A stretch of DNA of 64,000 bases from Enterococcus mundtii (GCF_002813755.1 NZ_CP018061.1:1726001-1790000); one strand, 5' to 3'; counted from the stretch's first letter, positions 19,339-31,248 are shown. Notes: a model not told the origin generated them from the sequence alone. Made by a program: numbers and translations.

Positions 19339-21156
19339 CTACTTACTCGAAGCCCTCGCAAATGCTACGACTTCTTTTGCTAGCTGTTTGTCATCGTCGG
19401 ATAAACCTGTTACAAATTCCATGACTTCTTGGATCGGGTAACCTTTGATATTCCCGACAAAAATCTTTTCATACACCTGTTCATCATTTCGTTCTTTGTC
19501 CAATAACAGTTCTTCATACAATTTTTCGCCAGGTCGAATGCCTGTTTCGACGATTTCGATTTCTTCTTCAGTGTATCCACTCAAGCGGATCATATTTCGT
19601 GCAAGATCTAAGATTTTAACTGGTTCACTCATATCTAAGACAAAGATTTCGCCACCTTTGGCTAATGCACTCGATTGGATGACTAAACGGCTTGCTTCTG
19701 GGATCGTCATAAAGTAACGGGTCATCCGAAAGTCGGTGATCGTGATTGGTCCGCCTTTTGCGATCTGTTCTCGAAAAACAGGGATCACGCTTCCGCGGGA
19801 GCCTAATACATTACCAAATCTTACGGCCGAAAACTTGGTACAGTTTTCTCCATTCAAGCCTGTCACGATCATTTCTGCGATTCGTTTGGTGGCTCCCATT
19901 ACATTTGGTGGGTTATTTGCTTTATCTGTGGAAACCATTACAAAGTTTTTGACATTCGCTTCTTTGGCAGCCTCAGCTACGTTTTTTGTTCCTTTGATAT
20001 TGTTTTTTACTGCTTCTCTTGGGTTATATTCCATCAACGGTACATGTTTATGTGCTGCTGCATGATAGACGATATCTGGCTGATGTTCTTTCATGATATG
20101 GAAGATCTTTTCACGGTCTTGGATATCAGCAATAATTGGAATGATTTCTGTTTTATTATAAGAGGGATCTCCTGATAGTTCGCGATGAATCAAATAAATC
20201 GAGTTTTCACCATGTCCTAATAAGAGTAATTTTTTTGGCGAAAAAGCAAGTACTTGACGACAAATTTCTGAACCAATAGAGCCTCCAGCTCCGGTAACAA
20301 GTATGACTTTTTCTGAGATGTGTGATTTTAGTTTGTCTAAATCTAATTTGACTTCTTCTCGTCCTAACAAGTCGACTACGTCGATTTCTTTCAAGCGAGA
20401 AACATTGATTTTCCCTGATGCGATTTCTTCAATCGAGGGCATGGTATTCATCTTGACTTCTTTTGATTCGATAAGATGGAAAATTTCACGAATTCTTTTT
20501 CGTGGCAAGGAAGGTATCGCGATCGTTACCATGTCAATCGACAATTCATCGATCAATCTTGGTAAGTCTTTGGTATTCCCTACGACTTTTATCCCAGACA
20601 AATATGTTTTATATTTGTTCGGATCATCATCCACAAAGCCAATCACTTCCAAATCGTTGATTGCTTTTGAACTAAGAATACTATTGCATAGGATACGTCC
20701 GCCTTCGCCAGCTCCGATAATTAGTGTTCTGTGTTTGTTTAGTGGCGATTCTTGACGCTGTGCTTTATGTTCGATATATATACGCCAGAATAAACGACTG
20801 CTGATGATGAGAAACATAGATAAGATGTAAGTTAATAATTGTAATCTAAGGCTGATTTTTTGCATAAACAAATATTGAATGATAAATGATGAAATAACGG
20901 TACAAGTAATGGCTGAAAAAATAGCTGCCATCTCATTTAAATTCGTATATCGATTGATTCGCGTGAATGTTTTGAACAGCATGCCATATCCAATATAAAA
21001 AATTAGTGATACGCCTAAATTCACGGCTAAATAATCTTGATCGATACCAACAAATGGTGTCATAAAATAATAGCTTGATAATATAGAGATGCCTAATAAC
21101 AAACTATCAACCAAAACTAAAATGATTACTTTTCTTCTTCTAGTAAGTTCAAACAA
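19339..21156 (-). CDS. Membrane-bound UDP-N-acetylglucosamine 4,6-dehydratase (PglF/CapD-like)
   Basis: 605 residues: four N-terminal membrane helices (about 10-125), a CoA-binding-like Rossmann domain (about 143-270, IIGAGEGGRILC), and an SDR domain (VTGAGGSIGSEICRQ near 290). The SDR catalytic site reads STDKANNPPNVMGATK, with Met replacing the usual Tyr, as is normal for PglF/FlaA1-type 4,6-dehydratases. It makes UDP-4-keto-6-deoxy-GlcNAc. The start is TTG with AGGGGG upstream. It is the first sugar-nucleotide gene after the CpsBCD set. Confidence 0.9.
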   Translation of the reverse strand: MFELTRRRKVIILVLVDSLLLGISILSSYYFMTPFVGIDQDYLAVNLGVSLIFYIGYGMLFKTFTRINRYTNLNEMAAIFSAITCTVISSFIIQYLFMQKISLRLQLLTYILSMFLIISSRLFWRIYIEHKAQRQESPLNKHRTLIIGAGEGGRILCNSILSSKAINDLEVIGFVDDDPNKYKTYLSGIKVVGNTKDLPRLIDELSIDMVTIAIPSLPRKRIREIFHLIESKEVKMNTMPSIEEIASGKINVSRLKEIDVVDLLGREEVKLDLDKLKSHISEKVILVTGAGGSIGSEICRQVLAFSPKKLLLLGHGENSIYLIHRELSGDPSYNKTEIIPIIADIQDREKIFHIMKEHQPDIVYHAAAHKHVPLMEYNPREAVKNNIKGTKNVAEAAKEANVKNFVMVSTDKANNPPNVMGATKRIAEMIVTGLNGENCTKFSAVRFGNVLGSRGSVIPVFREQIAKGGPITITDFRMTRYFMTIPEASRLVIQSSALAKGGEIFVLDMSEPVKILDLARNMIRLSGYTEEEIEIVETGIRPGEKLYEELLLDKERNDEQVYEKIFVGNIKGYPIQEVMEFVTGLSDDDKQLAKEVVAFARASSK

Positions 21157-21177
21157 CCCCTGCGCCCCCTAAAACTT

Positions 21178-21918
21178 TTATACAATAGGTCGAAAATCTT
21201 TTGCATGCACTTGCTCCCCATTGATGATGTCTCTTGTTACTTGATCCATTTCTTCGATAACTCTTGGTCCAAATTTTTTCTCTACGATACTATAGGCTTT
21301 CTCCATATAAAAATCCCGATCTTTTCGACTATGGGCATCTGAGGCGATCATCTGGACAAGCCGATGTTGAACCAGTTCTTCACTTAACTTCTTGATCTGT
21401 TTGCCATAAACTCCTGCAATACTTGGTGCAGTCAACTGCGCCAAACAGCCCATATTCAAGTAGGGTAATAATAGATTAGGACTTTCTTGAAAACCACGGT
21501 TCCGCTCAGGATGGACAATGATTGGTACGATCCCCATCTGACGTAATTCATAAAACAAACTTTCTGTGTATTCGGGAATGCTGTTTGTTGGTAGCTCAGC
21601 TAGCAAATAGCGATCGGTAACATCTGCAAAAAGAATCTTGTCACTTTTAATTTCATCTATTAGATTTCTTTTTATTCGAACTTCTTGTCCTTCAAATAAA
21701 GTTAGGGGGATGGACTGTCGATCGAGTTCTTTTTGCAAGTCTTCGACAGCTAGTAATACATCTGCTTTTTCATTGGTGAAACGTTGATTGTGATGAGGGG
21801 TGCATAAAATGTGGGTGATTCCTTGTCGAACAGCTTCTTCTGCCATGGCGATCGATTCTTTAACCGTTTTTGGTCCGTCATCTATACCAGGTAAAATATG
21901 ACAATGTAAATCAATCAT
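21178..21918 (-). CDS. cpsB: Tyrosine-protein phosphatase of the PHP family (CpsB/Wzh)
   Basis: 246 residues. PHP metal-binding motifs: DLHCHILPGIDDG at the start, CTPHHNQRF near 40, VHPERNRG near 138, and SDAHSR near 195. It dephosphorylates the Tyr-rich tail of CpsD and so tunes capsule chain length and amount. Start supported by GAGGAAGTGAG. It is the third gene of the classic C-D-B set here, followed by the dehydratase. Confidence 0.93.
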   Translation of the reverse strand: MIDLHCHILPGIDDGPKTVKESIAMAEEAVRQGITHILCTPHHNQRFTNEKADVLLAVEDLQKELDRQSIPLTLFEGQEVRIKRNLIDEIKSDKILFADVTDRYLLAELPTNSIPEYTESLFYELRQMGIVPIIVHPERNRGFQESPNLLLPYLNMGCLAQLTAPSIAGVYGKQIKKLSEELVQHRLVQMIASDAHSRKDRDFYMEKAYSIVEKKFGPRVIEEMDQVTRDIINGEQVHAKDFRPIV

Positions 21919-21935
21919 TTTTGCTCACTTCCTCA

Positions 21936-22613
21936 TCAATAGTAATAATAATTAAAATCTGCATTCTTCTTCGCACCATTGTAAACAACACCTAAAATCG
22001 TTGCTTGTGCAATGGATAGCAGTTCTTTCGCTTTGATTAATTCTTGTTTCATTGTTTTGCGTTCTCGGACGACTAAAAGTGTCCCATCTGTTTTTGCGGC
22101 TAAGATTTGAGCATCAGTGACTGTTGCAATGGGAGGTAAATCAAAAATGATCAAATCAAATACTGCTTTTAGTTGTTCGATCACTTCTTCCATTCGTTTC
22201 GAATCAAGTAGTTCTGATGGATTCGGTGGTTTTGGTCCACTTGTCATGACCCAAAGATTTTCGACGGAACTGGTATGATAATATGATTCCGGTCTTCCTT
22301 CACGATCGCCTAAAAAATTACTTAATCCATTGACATTTGGCAATTGAAAAGTCAATGCTACACTTGGTTTTCTCAAATCAGCATCCACCAGCAAAACTCG
22401 TTTGCCACTATTTGCGAATACGACAGCTAAGTTAGCAGCTGTTGTTGATTTTCCTTCACCTGGACCAGATGAAGTCACGACCATCGTCTTCAATTCACGA
22501 TCGACAGAAGCAAATTGGATATTTGAACGAATCGTCCGATATTGTTCGGAAACCATGGCATTTTTATCGGTAATGCTGAGGAGTGAAACAGGTAAAATAG
22601 TGTTTTTCTTCAT
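21936..22613 (-). CDS. cpsD: Capsule autophosphorylating tyrosine kinase (CpsD/Wze)
   Basis: 225 residues. BY-kinase ATP site: Walker A SGPGEGKSTTAANLA near 49, Walker A' LLVDADLRKP near 78, and Walker B LIIFDLPP near 157. The C-terminus ends in a Tyr cluster (FNYYYY), the phosphorylation tail. It needs the membrane partner CpsC encoded just upstream and is reset by CpsB. AAGGAG precedes the ATG. Gene order C-D-B is tight, with 12-17-base gaps. Confidence 0.95.
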   Translation of the reverse strand: MKKNTILPVSLLSITDKNAMVSEQYRTIRSNIQFASVDRELKTMVVTSSGPGEGKSTTAANLAVVFANSGKRVLLVDADLRKPSVALTFQLPNVNGLSNFLGDREGRPESYYHTSSVENLWVMTSGPKPPNPSELLDSKRMEEVIEQLKAVFDLIIFDLPPIATVTDAQILAAKTDGTLLVVRERKTMKQELIKAKELLSIAQATILGVVYNGAKKNADFNYYYY

Positions 22614-22625
22614 AAATACTTCTCC

Positions 22626-23402
22626 TTATACACGTTTTCGTGAACGACGGCTTTCTCTTTGTTCTGTTGTTTCAATCGTTTCGACTTCTGCTGGTTGAAA
22701 CATACGGCCGTTTTCAAGTTCTTTCTTCGTCATTTCATTGACGTCTCCAAGAATCGGCAATCCTAATTCTTCTGTGACAAAACGCTCATCTTTGACTGTT
22801 TTATCTAACAACTCTAGAAGAAAGGCTAATCCGACTCCAATCATCAAGCCAAGCAACCCACCGATAACTACGTTCAACATGTTATTTGGTGAAACAGGTG
22901 TAGGATTGCTTTGTGCTGCAGAAGTGATCGTCACTTTATTGACATTCAATACGTCCGTTGCTTTTGATTGGAATACTTGTGCTGTAACGTTGGCGATATC
23001 CGTCGCATGATCTGGATTATCGACAGTTGCAACGATTTGGAACATTTGTGAGTTTTGTGATTGATTGACACTGATCACCGATTTCAACTCACCCTTTGTA
23101 AGACTTTGTCCATAATTTTGTTCAAGTTCTCTTTGAACATCATTGATGACAACATCGCCTAAAATCATATCTTTATAAGTATTGATCAACAATACGTTAG
23201 CGTTGACATCTTGTAGATTCGTATTCGTATTTTCTGCTTTTGACTGAACGATCATCTCAGCTGATGAACTGTATTTAGGTGTGATCAAAAAGAACGTGAC
23301 TCCAGCAGCTAATGCAAATCCGGCAAGCGTGGTCGCAAGAATCAGCAACCAACGCTTTCTTAAAATCTCAAATAATTCTCCTAGACTAATCGTTTCTTCC
23401 AT
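22626..23402 (-). CDS. cpsC: Capsule chain-length regulator / kinase adaptor (CpsC/Wzd)
   Basis: 258 residues, Wzz family. Two membrane helices (about 17-38 and 172-195) flank an extracytoplasmic helical domain. The TM2-adjacent Pro-rich PTPVSPNN motif is typical. The cytoplasmic tail (after 195) probably activates CpsD. The C-terminus is unusually basic and charged (ESRRSRKRV). GGAGAA precedes the ATG. It begins the conserved regulatory part of the operon after the sortase trio. Confidence 0.92.
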   Translation of the reverse strand: MEETISLGELFEILRKRWLLILATTLAGFALAAGVTFFLITPKYSSSAEMIVQSKAENTNTNLQDVNANVLLINTYKDMILGDVVINDVQRELEQNYGQSLTKGELKSVISVNQSQNSQMFQIVATVDNPDHATDIANVTAQVFQSKATDVLNVNKVTITSAAQSNPTPVSPNNMLNVVIGGLLGLMIGVGLAFLLELLDKTVKDERFVTEELGLPILGDVNEMTKKELENGRMFQPAEVETIETTEQRESRRSRKRV

Positions 23403-23422
23403 GTTTTCTCCACTTTCTATCG

Positions 23423-24277
23423 TTAATATCTTTTCTTAACTTTTCGTCTTCTTAATAATTCGCTCAACATCCAGATGATGAAACTACAAATTATGAGCAC
23501 GATTCCCCATTGGATAAATGTTACAATAAAGTTGCTTAGATACGTAGTTAAAAAATGATAGAGCGACTTTGAATTGATGCCGATACGCTCGACCATTTTG
23601 GAAAGGTACACAAAAAGAGGTAACGCTAAAAGCATTAAACCAGCGCCCCCCACTGCATAACTTAAATAGCGTAACGCACGATGGAAAAAACGTGTGTCGA
23701 TTGCAATGATCGCAATCACTAATAATGCAGAAACTGTCATTGTAAAGAAGATCAATAAGGTCAGCGTTCTTTTATACCCCATCACTTGCTTCCCATAGGT
23801 CAAAAGATAAGGGATCTCAATATATTCACTATAGGTTTCGATGGCAGATTTTTTTAGATTATCAATTGATTGTTGTGTTTCTGCATTGATTTCATAATTG
23901 TTTTCTTTCGCATAGTCTTCGACTTTTTTCTGGATGATTTTGTCTACATCCTCTGTCCGTTCAATCAAAAAAGGAATGTCTGTATAAATGGTGCGAATAT
24001 AGTGTTCAACATTCGATTGTACATAAGCTTGAGGAACAGTGTCTGCCAATACATCTGCAGGAATATTGCTTCCTCGACCTAGATCGCTGATTCTTTGATT
24101 GATCTCAGAGGTGATCGTTTCTGAATAATTGGCTTCTTCCATGGCTTTTTCCATAAACTGTTGGTTGAACAACGTTAGTCTCAATACAACTAACGTCATG
24201 CCGGCAAACAAACTCAAAGAACAAATAAAAGTAAGTAGCCAACGAGACCCTTTTTGCATGAATTTTTGCGTACTCAT
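23423..24277 (-). CDS. Four-helix membrane protein of unknown function, third gene of the sortase trio
   Basis: 284 residues; I do not recognise the family. One N-terminal helix (about 13-33) is followed by an outward domain of about 130 residues rich in Glu/Ile/Asn with NINQR-type helical stretches, then three helices (about 168-192, 203-225, 245-270) and a strongly basic tail (LLRRRKVKKRY). AGGAGG overlaps the sortase stop, so translation is coupled. Its place between a sortase and CpsC suggests a role in the cell envelope, perhaps in handling the sorted protein, but nothing in the sequence gives a reaction. Confidence 0.75.
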   Translation of the reverse strand: MSTQKFMQKGSRWLLTFICSLSLFAGMTLVVLRLTLFNQQFMEKAMEEANYSETITSEINQRISDLGRGSNIPADVLADTVPQAYVQSNVEHYIRTIYTDIPFLIERTEDVDKIIQKKVEDYAKENNYEINAETQQSIDNLKKSAIETYSEYIEIPYLLTYGKQVMGYKRTLTLLIFFTMTVSALLVIAIIAIDTRFFHRALRYLSYAVGGAGLMLLALPLFVYLSKMVERIGINSKSLYHFLTTYLSNFIVTFIQWGIVLIICSFIIWMLSELLRRRKVKKRY

Positions 24278-24286
24278 GATTTCCTC

Positions 24287-24973
24287 CTATTTATTAGGAT
24301 TGATCAACGGACCTTCAACTAACTCACAGATAACAAAAAGTCGTTCATCCGTCATGCCTAAACTATCAACAGGATAGCATGTATAAAGAAGCAGTATTGG
24401 TTTATCTTTTTGACTGATCAATTCATTGATTTCCGGATCATCTTTATGACGAATCACCATTTCTTTTACTTGATAGCGGTAATTCGCATAGGTCGTCTTA
24501 GCTGTCACGATATCATTTGTTTGAATACCGCTTAGCTTACCAAACCCATCAACATTGTGCCCACCAACTAGTGAAGTTCCAGTCTCACCTATGTAGACAG
24601 AACCCATATATTGTCCGGCACCTTTTCTTAATATCTCATCGGTATCTCCAAAATACAAAGGCACATTCAGATCTAAAGAATCCACCATGATGTCACCATA
24701 ACGTTCGCCACCTCTAGGGTAAGCGATACTGCTAGATGCCAGTTCATTGTTCTCATCTTTAGCGACATCTTCTTCTTTTACAGCTTCAAAGCTTTGTTCT
24801 TGCGTTTCGAATGTTGGGACATCTGAAAGTAAAAACAAATTTAAAGAAGAAGTGGCAAAATGAATGACAGGTCTTCCTATGACGTACATTAGAGAATAAC
24901 CAGCTGCCAAAAAAAAGACAGGGACAAAAAGCATTGCCCCTAGTCTCTTAAGCAGCTTGCGCTTTTTACGCAA
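24287..24973 (-). CDS. Sortase with YTCYP active site, resembling class D
   Basis: 228 residues. One N-terminal membrane helix, then a sortase barrel: VGGHN with the catalytic His near 138, LLLYTCYPVDSLG with the catalytic Cys near 203, and the catalytic Arg in DERLFVI. The TCYP context recalls class D sortases rather than the TLxTC of housekeeping SrtA. The TTG start lies inside the overlap with the upstream surface-protein gene (eight bases), so the two are translationally coupled. The likely substrate is that neighbour. Class assignment is from motif memory and is moderate. Confidence 0.85.
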   Translation of the reverse strand: MRKKRKLLKRLGAMLFVPVFFLAAGYSLMYVIGRPVIHFATSSLNLFLLSDVPTFETQEQSFEAVKEEDVAKDENNELASSSIAYPRGGERYGDIMVDSLDLNVPLYFGDTDEILRKGAGQYMGSVYIGETGTSLVGGHNVDGFGKLSGIQTNDIVTAKTTYANYRYQVKEMVIRHKDDPEINELISQKDKPILLLYTCYPVDSLGMTDERLFVICELVEGPLINPNK

Positions 24974-25547
24974 TCTTTGTCTTTCTTCCTACTACAACCG
25001 CACCTGCTGCGACTAATAGTAATGAAGCAATTGCCATTGCACTAGCGGTATAGTTACCACCTGTTTGTTTAATTGGAGAACTAGTACTAAAAGCTGGTGA
25101 TGTTGTTCCATCAGCGTTTTTCACACCGATTTGGATGTTACTTCCATTCCAACTTAGTACAACTAATCCCAACGCGTCAGCAACTCTCGTTACCTCTTGT
25201 TGGATTTGCATGATGACATCCCGTGGTAAAGCACGGATCAAATCATCAAGCGTGTTGACTCCTGTCATATCTATTGTTACTGAACCTAACAGATTACGCA
25301 CATTTTGAATACCTGTAACGGCAGTTTCTACTTGTGCATCCGTTAAATCATTTTGTTTCAAATGGTTTTCGGCTTGTGTAATGTAAGTATCAGGGACAGT
25401 GAATTCTTTTCCTTGAATACTTACTGGTGCTTTCAACAAGTCTAGGATCTGTTGCTCATTCGCAGAAATCGCGCCAGCGGCATCTACAGGGACAGTGAAC
25501 AATAATGCAGTGAAAAATACAACTAAATATCCGACAAACTTTTTCAT
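24966..25547 (-). CDS. Small secreted surface protein with non-canonical sorting signal
   Basis: 193 residues. Signal peptide (MKKFVGYLVVFFTALLF, cleavage near VDAAG). A mature region of about 130 residues is mostly helical. The C-terminus has SPIKQTGG (near 157-164) followed by a hydrophobic helix and GRKTKIA, the layout of a sortase signal but with IKQTG instead of LPxTG. It is the first gene of the capsule operon and overlaps its probable dedicated sortase. Function is unknown; a wall-attached or processed regulatory protein are both possible. Confidence 0.8.
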   Translation of the reverse strand: MKKFVGYLVVFFTALLFTVPVDAAGAISANEQQILDLLKAPVSIQGKEFTVPDTYITQAENHLKQNDLTDAQVETAVTGIQNVRNLLGSVTIDMTGVNTLDDLIRALPRDVIMQIQQEVTRVADALGLVVLSWNGSNIQIGVKNADGTTSPAFSTSSPIKQTGGNYTASAMAIASLLLVAAGAVVVGRKTKIA

Positions 25548-25575
25548 CCATTCGACCTCCTTTGCATTGAATTGT

Positions 25576-25592
25576 GAAGGCTTTCAGCCTTC
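25576..25592 (-). other. Leader hairpin upstream of the capsule operon
   Basis: GAAGGCT-TTC-AGCCTTC, a perfect 7-bp stem in the roughly 95-base leader, about 30 bases before the first start codon. It lacks a U-run, so it may affect mRNA stability or translation. Confidence 0.5.
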
Positions 25593-25643
25593 GGTAAAAC
25601 ATTATAGAAAATAACATTATCCTTTTTATTTTCTACAATTCTT

Positions 25644-25672
25644 ATACTATCACATAGAATTAACTGACACAA
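25644..25672 (-). promoter_or_regulatory. Capsule operon promoter
   Basis: On the minus strand TTGTGT, 17-base spacer, TAGTAT, with TG one base before the -10 (extended -10). It lies about 100 bases before the first gene. No other strong promoter was seen inside the tightly packed operon. Confidence 0.75.
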
Positions 25673-25825
25673 TTTATATAACCTGAGTTAACTTAAGTTT
25701 TTTAACCTATCAGCCTTGTCAGTGCTAAGTGTATGGATAAGGAAAAGCCTCTAATTCCATAACTACACTTATAATAACCTAGATTATATCCATATAATCT
25801 TTATTGTATTCAAATTTCTAAGATG

Positions 25826-25850
25826 AATGTCAGGTAAATTACCTGACATT
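25826..25850 (-). terminator. Palindrome over the tsaD stop
   Basis: AATGTCAGGTAA and TTACCTGACATT form a perfect 12-bp stem with a one-base centre. It overlaps the tsaD stop. The U-run is poor, so termination here is only moderately supported. Confidence 0.5.
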
Positions 25851-26882
25851 TTCTATTGGTTCACCTAACACTAAACCTGGTTCTGCATTCAGTCGATAAT
25901 CAGCAAGATGCCCTTTTCGCCATTCGACGGATGCAGCGGCACCGATCATTGCCGCATTGTCCCCACAAAGGCGTAATGGTGGTACGATCAGTTCCAATTC
26001 AGGTAATTCTGAGGCTAAACTTGCTTTCAAGCTTTCTCTTAGTCCTTGATTGGCAGCAACGCCACCTGCAAGGATCAATTGTTTCACCGGATAACTTTTG
26101 CAAGCACGTATCGTTTTTGTTACCAAGACTTCGACAACACTGGCTTGAAAACTTGCAGCAAGGTCTGCTCGATCCAATTCTTCCCCTCGTTGCTCCGCGT
26201 TGTGAACTAAATTGATAAATGCACTTTTTAAGCCACTGAAACTAAAATCATAATTATCTTCACGAAGCATTGCCCGAGGAAAGTGGTAGGCATCTTTACC
26301 TTGATGGGCTAATTCATCGATTTCTTTTCCACTTGGATAGCTCAATCCTAAAACACGTCCTACTTTGTCGTAGGCTTCTCCAGCGGCATCGTCTCTTGTT
26401 TCACCGATGATCTCATAAGCGCCATCTTCTTCCATATAAACTAACTCCGTGTGCCCTCCACTGACCAACAACGCCATCAATGGAAATTCATATGCTTTTT
26501 CGAAGCGGGCGGAGTAAATATGTCCTGCCATATGATTCACTGGGATCAATGGCAGATGATTTGCCCAAGCAAAAGCCTTTGCTGCTGAAATACCGATGAG
26601 TAATGCCCCTACAAGACCTGGTCCTTCTGTGACAGCAACCGCAGTAAGTTGTTCGGCAGTCACGCCTGCTTCTACCAACGCTTCTTCGAGACATAAAGTA
26701 ATTTGCTCTACATGATGGCGACTGGCCACTTCAGGTACGATCCCGCCAAAGCGTTTATGGCTGTTGATTTGAGAGGCAACGATATTCGATAAGATTTCTT
26801 GTCCATCTTTCACGACCGCTACGCTTGTTTCATCACAGCTTGACTCGATTGCTAAAATCAATTCTGTTTGTTTATCATTCAT
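25839..26882 (-). CDS. tsaD: tRNA N6-adenosine threonylcarbamoyltransferase
   Basis: 347 residues from the ATG at 26882, which follows AGAGGTGATG and overlaps the rimI stop; a longer frame begins inside rimI without support. ASKHA-fold protein with [15 protein letters not shown], the metal-binding [10 protein letters not shown] near 110, GGHTELV near 135, and a C-terminal [10 protein letters not shown]. It transfers the threonylcarbamoyl group to A37 of ANN-decoding tRNAs with TsaB. It ends the tsaB-rimI-rimI-tsaD operon. Confidence 0.96.
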   Translation of the reverse strand: MNDKQTELILAIESSCDETSVAVVKDGQEILSNIVASQINSHKRFGGIVPEVASRHHVEQITLCLEEALVEAGVTAEQLTAVAVTEGPGLVGALLIGISAAKAFAWANHLPLIPVNHMAGHIYSARFEKAYEFPLMALLVSGGHTELVYMEEDGAYEIIGETRDDAAGEAYDKVGRVLGLSYPSGKEIDELAHQGKDAYHFPRAMLREDNYDFSFSGLKSAFINLVHNAEQRGEELDRADLAASFQASVVEVLVTKTIRACKSYPVKQLILAGGVAANQGLRESLKASLASELPELELIVPPLRLCGDNAAMIGAAASVEWRKGHLADYRLNAEPGLVLGEPIENVR

Positions 26883-27349
26883 GGTTTCATCACCTCTGTT
26901 TTTAGCTTTGTACACATGATGACCGCATCTTCGACCGGATCATGATAGTAGGCTTTTCGTTTACCTACTTGGCGGAATTTTTCTGATTCGTAAAGGTGTT
27001 GGGCAGCAATATTTGACTGTCGTACTTCTAAAAAAACACTATGCGCTTGGTTAGCTTTTTCTCGTTGCAGCATCTCTTGTAATAATTGTCTTGCTACACC
27101 TTTGTGTTGTTCAGCAGTCAGAACTGCAAGATTCGTCACTTCTACTTCATCAAGTACTTTGGCATATCCAATAAAGCCAATGATTTCATCTGCCTGGTGA
27201 AGGACTAAATAATTGGTTTGCGGTTGTTGGATATCAGACAAAAATTGCTCTTTTGTCCAAGGTGATCCATTTAAAAAAGCATCGTCACTGACTTGCCAAA
27301 GCGCTTGGGCTAATTTTGTATCATTGAAAGCTGTTTTTTCTTCAATCAC
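26879..27349 (-). CDS. rimI: GNAT acetyltransferase, RimI-type
   Basis: 156 residues. GNAT motif A near 75-110 ([20 protein letters not shown], acetyl-CoA P-loop Q-x-x-G-x-A), then [18 protein letters not shown] typical of RimI. It probably acetylates the N-terminus of ribosomal protein S18 or similar substrates. It overlaps tsaD by four bases. A second paralogue lies directly upstream, so the division of labour is not clear. Confidence 0.88.
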   Translation of the reverse strand: MIEEKTAFNDTKLAQALWQVSDDAFLNGSPWTKEQFLSDIQQPQTNYLVLHQADEIIGFIGYAKVLDEVEVTNLAVLTAEQHKGVARQLLQEMLQREKANQAHSVFLEVRQSNIAAQHLYESEKFRQVGKRKAYYHDPVEDAVIMCTKLKTEVMKP

Positions 27350-27355
27350 TTTATT

Positions 27356-27898
27356 TCACTCTTCTTTTAATAGTTTTACCATATCTAAGGCATCTTCATT
27401 CGTTTCTGTATAATACCCTTTTTTTACTTTTCTCGATTGGAAGCCTAGTTTTCTGTATAAGCGTTGGGCATTCTGATTACTGATCCGTACTTCTAATGAC
27501 ATGGTCTCGCATTGATTCATCCGTGCGAATGTCTCGATCTCGTTGATTAAATAGGTGCCGATACGCTGCCGTTGGTAACTCGGACTGACCGCAATGTTCG
27601 TGAGATGGCAATCGAGTCCTAATACTCTAGATCCAACAAAGCCGAATAATTCTTCTCGATCGAATATCCCTAAATATAAAGTCATGAATGGGGAAGTCAG
27701 CTCTGAGATGAATGCACTTTTTGTCCAAGGTAATTCCCCTAAATAAACTTCCCGTTCGATACTTAACAACGCCTTGACATCCTCAACTGTCAACTCTCGT
27801 AATTGATATTGCTTTTCGCCAACAGTGATCGTTTTCTCTGGATAATCTGCTTTTTCTTGAAGCATGGTCCGTAGATAGGCTTTAAATTTTTTCAACAT
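27356..27898 (-). CDS. Second GNAT acetyltransferase, RimI-like
   Basis: 180 residues with an N-terminal extension of about 35 residues compared with the downstream RimI. GNAT signature LTNIAVSPSYQRQRIGTYLI near 115 and SLEVRISNQNAQRLYRKLGF near 145. It overlaps the tsaB stop by 17 bases and lies six bases before rimI, so all four genes are coupled. Substrate unknown; N-terminal protein acetylation is the family expectation. Confidence 0.88.
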   Translation of the reverse strand: MLKKFKAYLRTMLQEKADYPEKTITVGEKQYQLRELTVEDVKALLSIEREVYLGELPWTKSAFISELTSPFMTLYLGIFDREELFGFVGSRVLGLDCHLTNIAVSPSYQRQRIGTYLINEIETFARMNQCETMSLEVRISNQNAQRLYRKLGFQSRKVKKGYYTETNEDALDMVKLLKEE

Positions 27899-28604
27899 AG
27901 CTTTCTTCTCCTGGCGTATGTGTCTCCAACCATTTTTCTTCTGCTTCCACTCGTTTTAAGTAACGTGGTAAGAAGGCTTGGATATCGTTGACCGGATTAC
28001 TTGAAGCCCCTAATTGCGCGACGACAACTCCACTAGGAATATCCCAAAGTGGCAAGGAGTTACACTTAGCATCAGGTATTGATTGAGCGATTTCTGAGTT
28101 GAATTTGTGGCAATCGCTACCGACAAAAGTGATCGATCCATCCATTTGTTTTAATTTTTCGGTTAATTCTACAAAAGCAATATGGGTGTCTTCTAGAACG
28201 TTTTCTAATGTTCCATGATGCCAGCGATAGGCACCAGCATAAACATTTTTTCTTCTCGCATCAAACATCGGTACAATGATTCCTTCGATTCCTACGCAAT
28301 TTGCTGCAAGTACAGCAAGACTGGAAACACCAACCAATTCTTTATTTAAAGTATATGCTAATGTCTTGGCAGTTGTGACACCGATTCTCAATCCTGTATA
28401 AGAGCCTGGACCACTTGACACAGCAATTCGATCGATTTGTTCTGGTGTGAGTTGGCAATCTGAGATCAATTGATCCAACGCTGGCATCAACGTCAGACTA
28501 TGATTTTTCTTTCTATTGATTTGGATTTGACCTAACACTGTTTCGTCTTCCAATACGCCAACAGCTAAGGTTTGATTTGCTGTATCGATCCCTAATGTAA
28601 TCAT
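27882..28604 (-). CDS. tsaB: tRNA threonylcarbamoyladenosine biosynthesis protein TsaB
   Basis: 240 residues from the ATG at 28604 (GAAGGGAA upstream), where the family start MITLGIDTANQTLAVG begins. ASKHA-fold, with SSGPGSYTGLRIG near 70. It forms the TsaBD(E) complex for t6A modification; tsaE is not in the window. First gene of the four-gene operon. Confidence 0.95.
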   Translation of the reverse strand: MITLGIDTANQTLAVGVLEDETVLGQIQINRKKNHSLTLMPALDQLISDCQLTPEQIDRIAVSSGPGSYTGLRIGVTTAKTLAYTLNKELVGVSSLAVLAANCVGIEGIIVPMFDARRKNVYAGAYRWHHGTLENVLEDTHIAFVELTEKLKQMDGSITFVGSDCHKFNSEIAQSIPDAKCNSLPLWDIPSGVVVAQLGASSNPVNDIQAFLPRYLKRVEAEEKWLETHTPGEESYVEKI

Positions 28605-28738
28605 TTGACCGTTCCCTTCTACTACTCTAATGTCGTTTATCATTGTAGCATACTTCGAGGTAAAAAAGGGGAGGAAAAATCAAGTTTGGCTCTCGCCGCT
28701 GTTGAAATTCCCACCCCTTTACTAAGGTTGATAATCGT

Positions 28739-31248
<2,510 letters not shown>

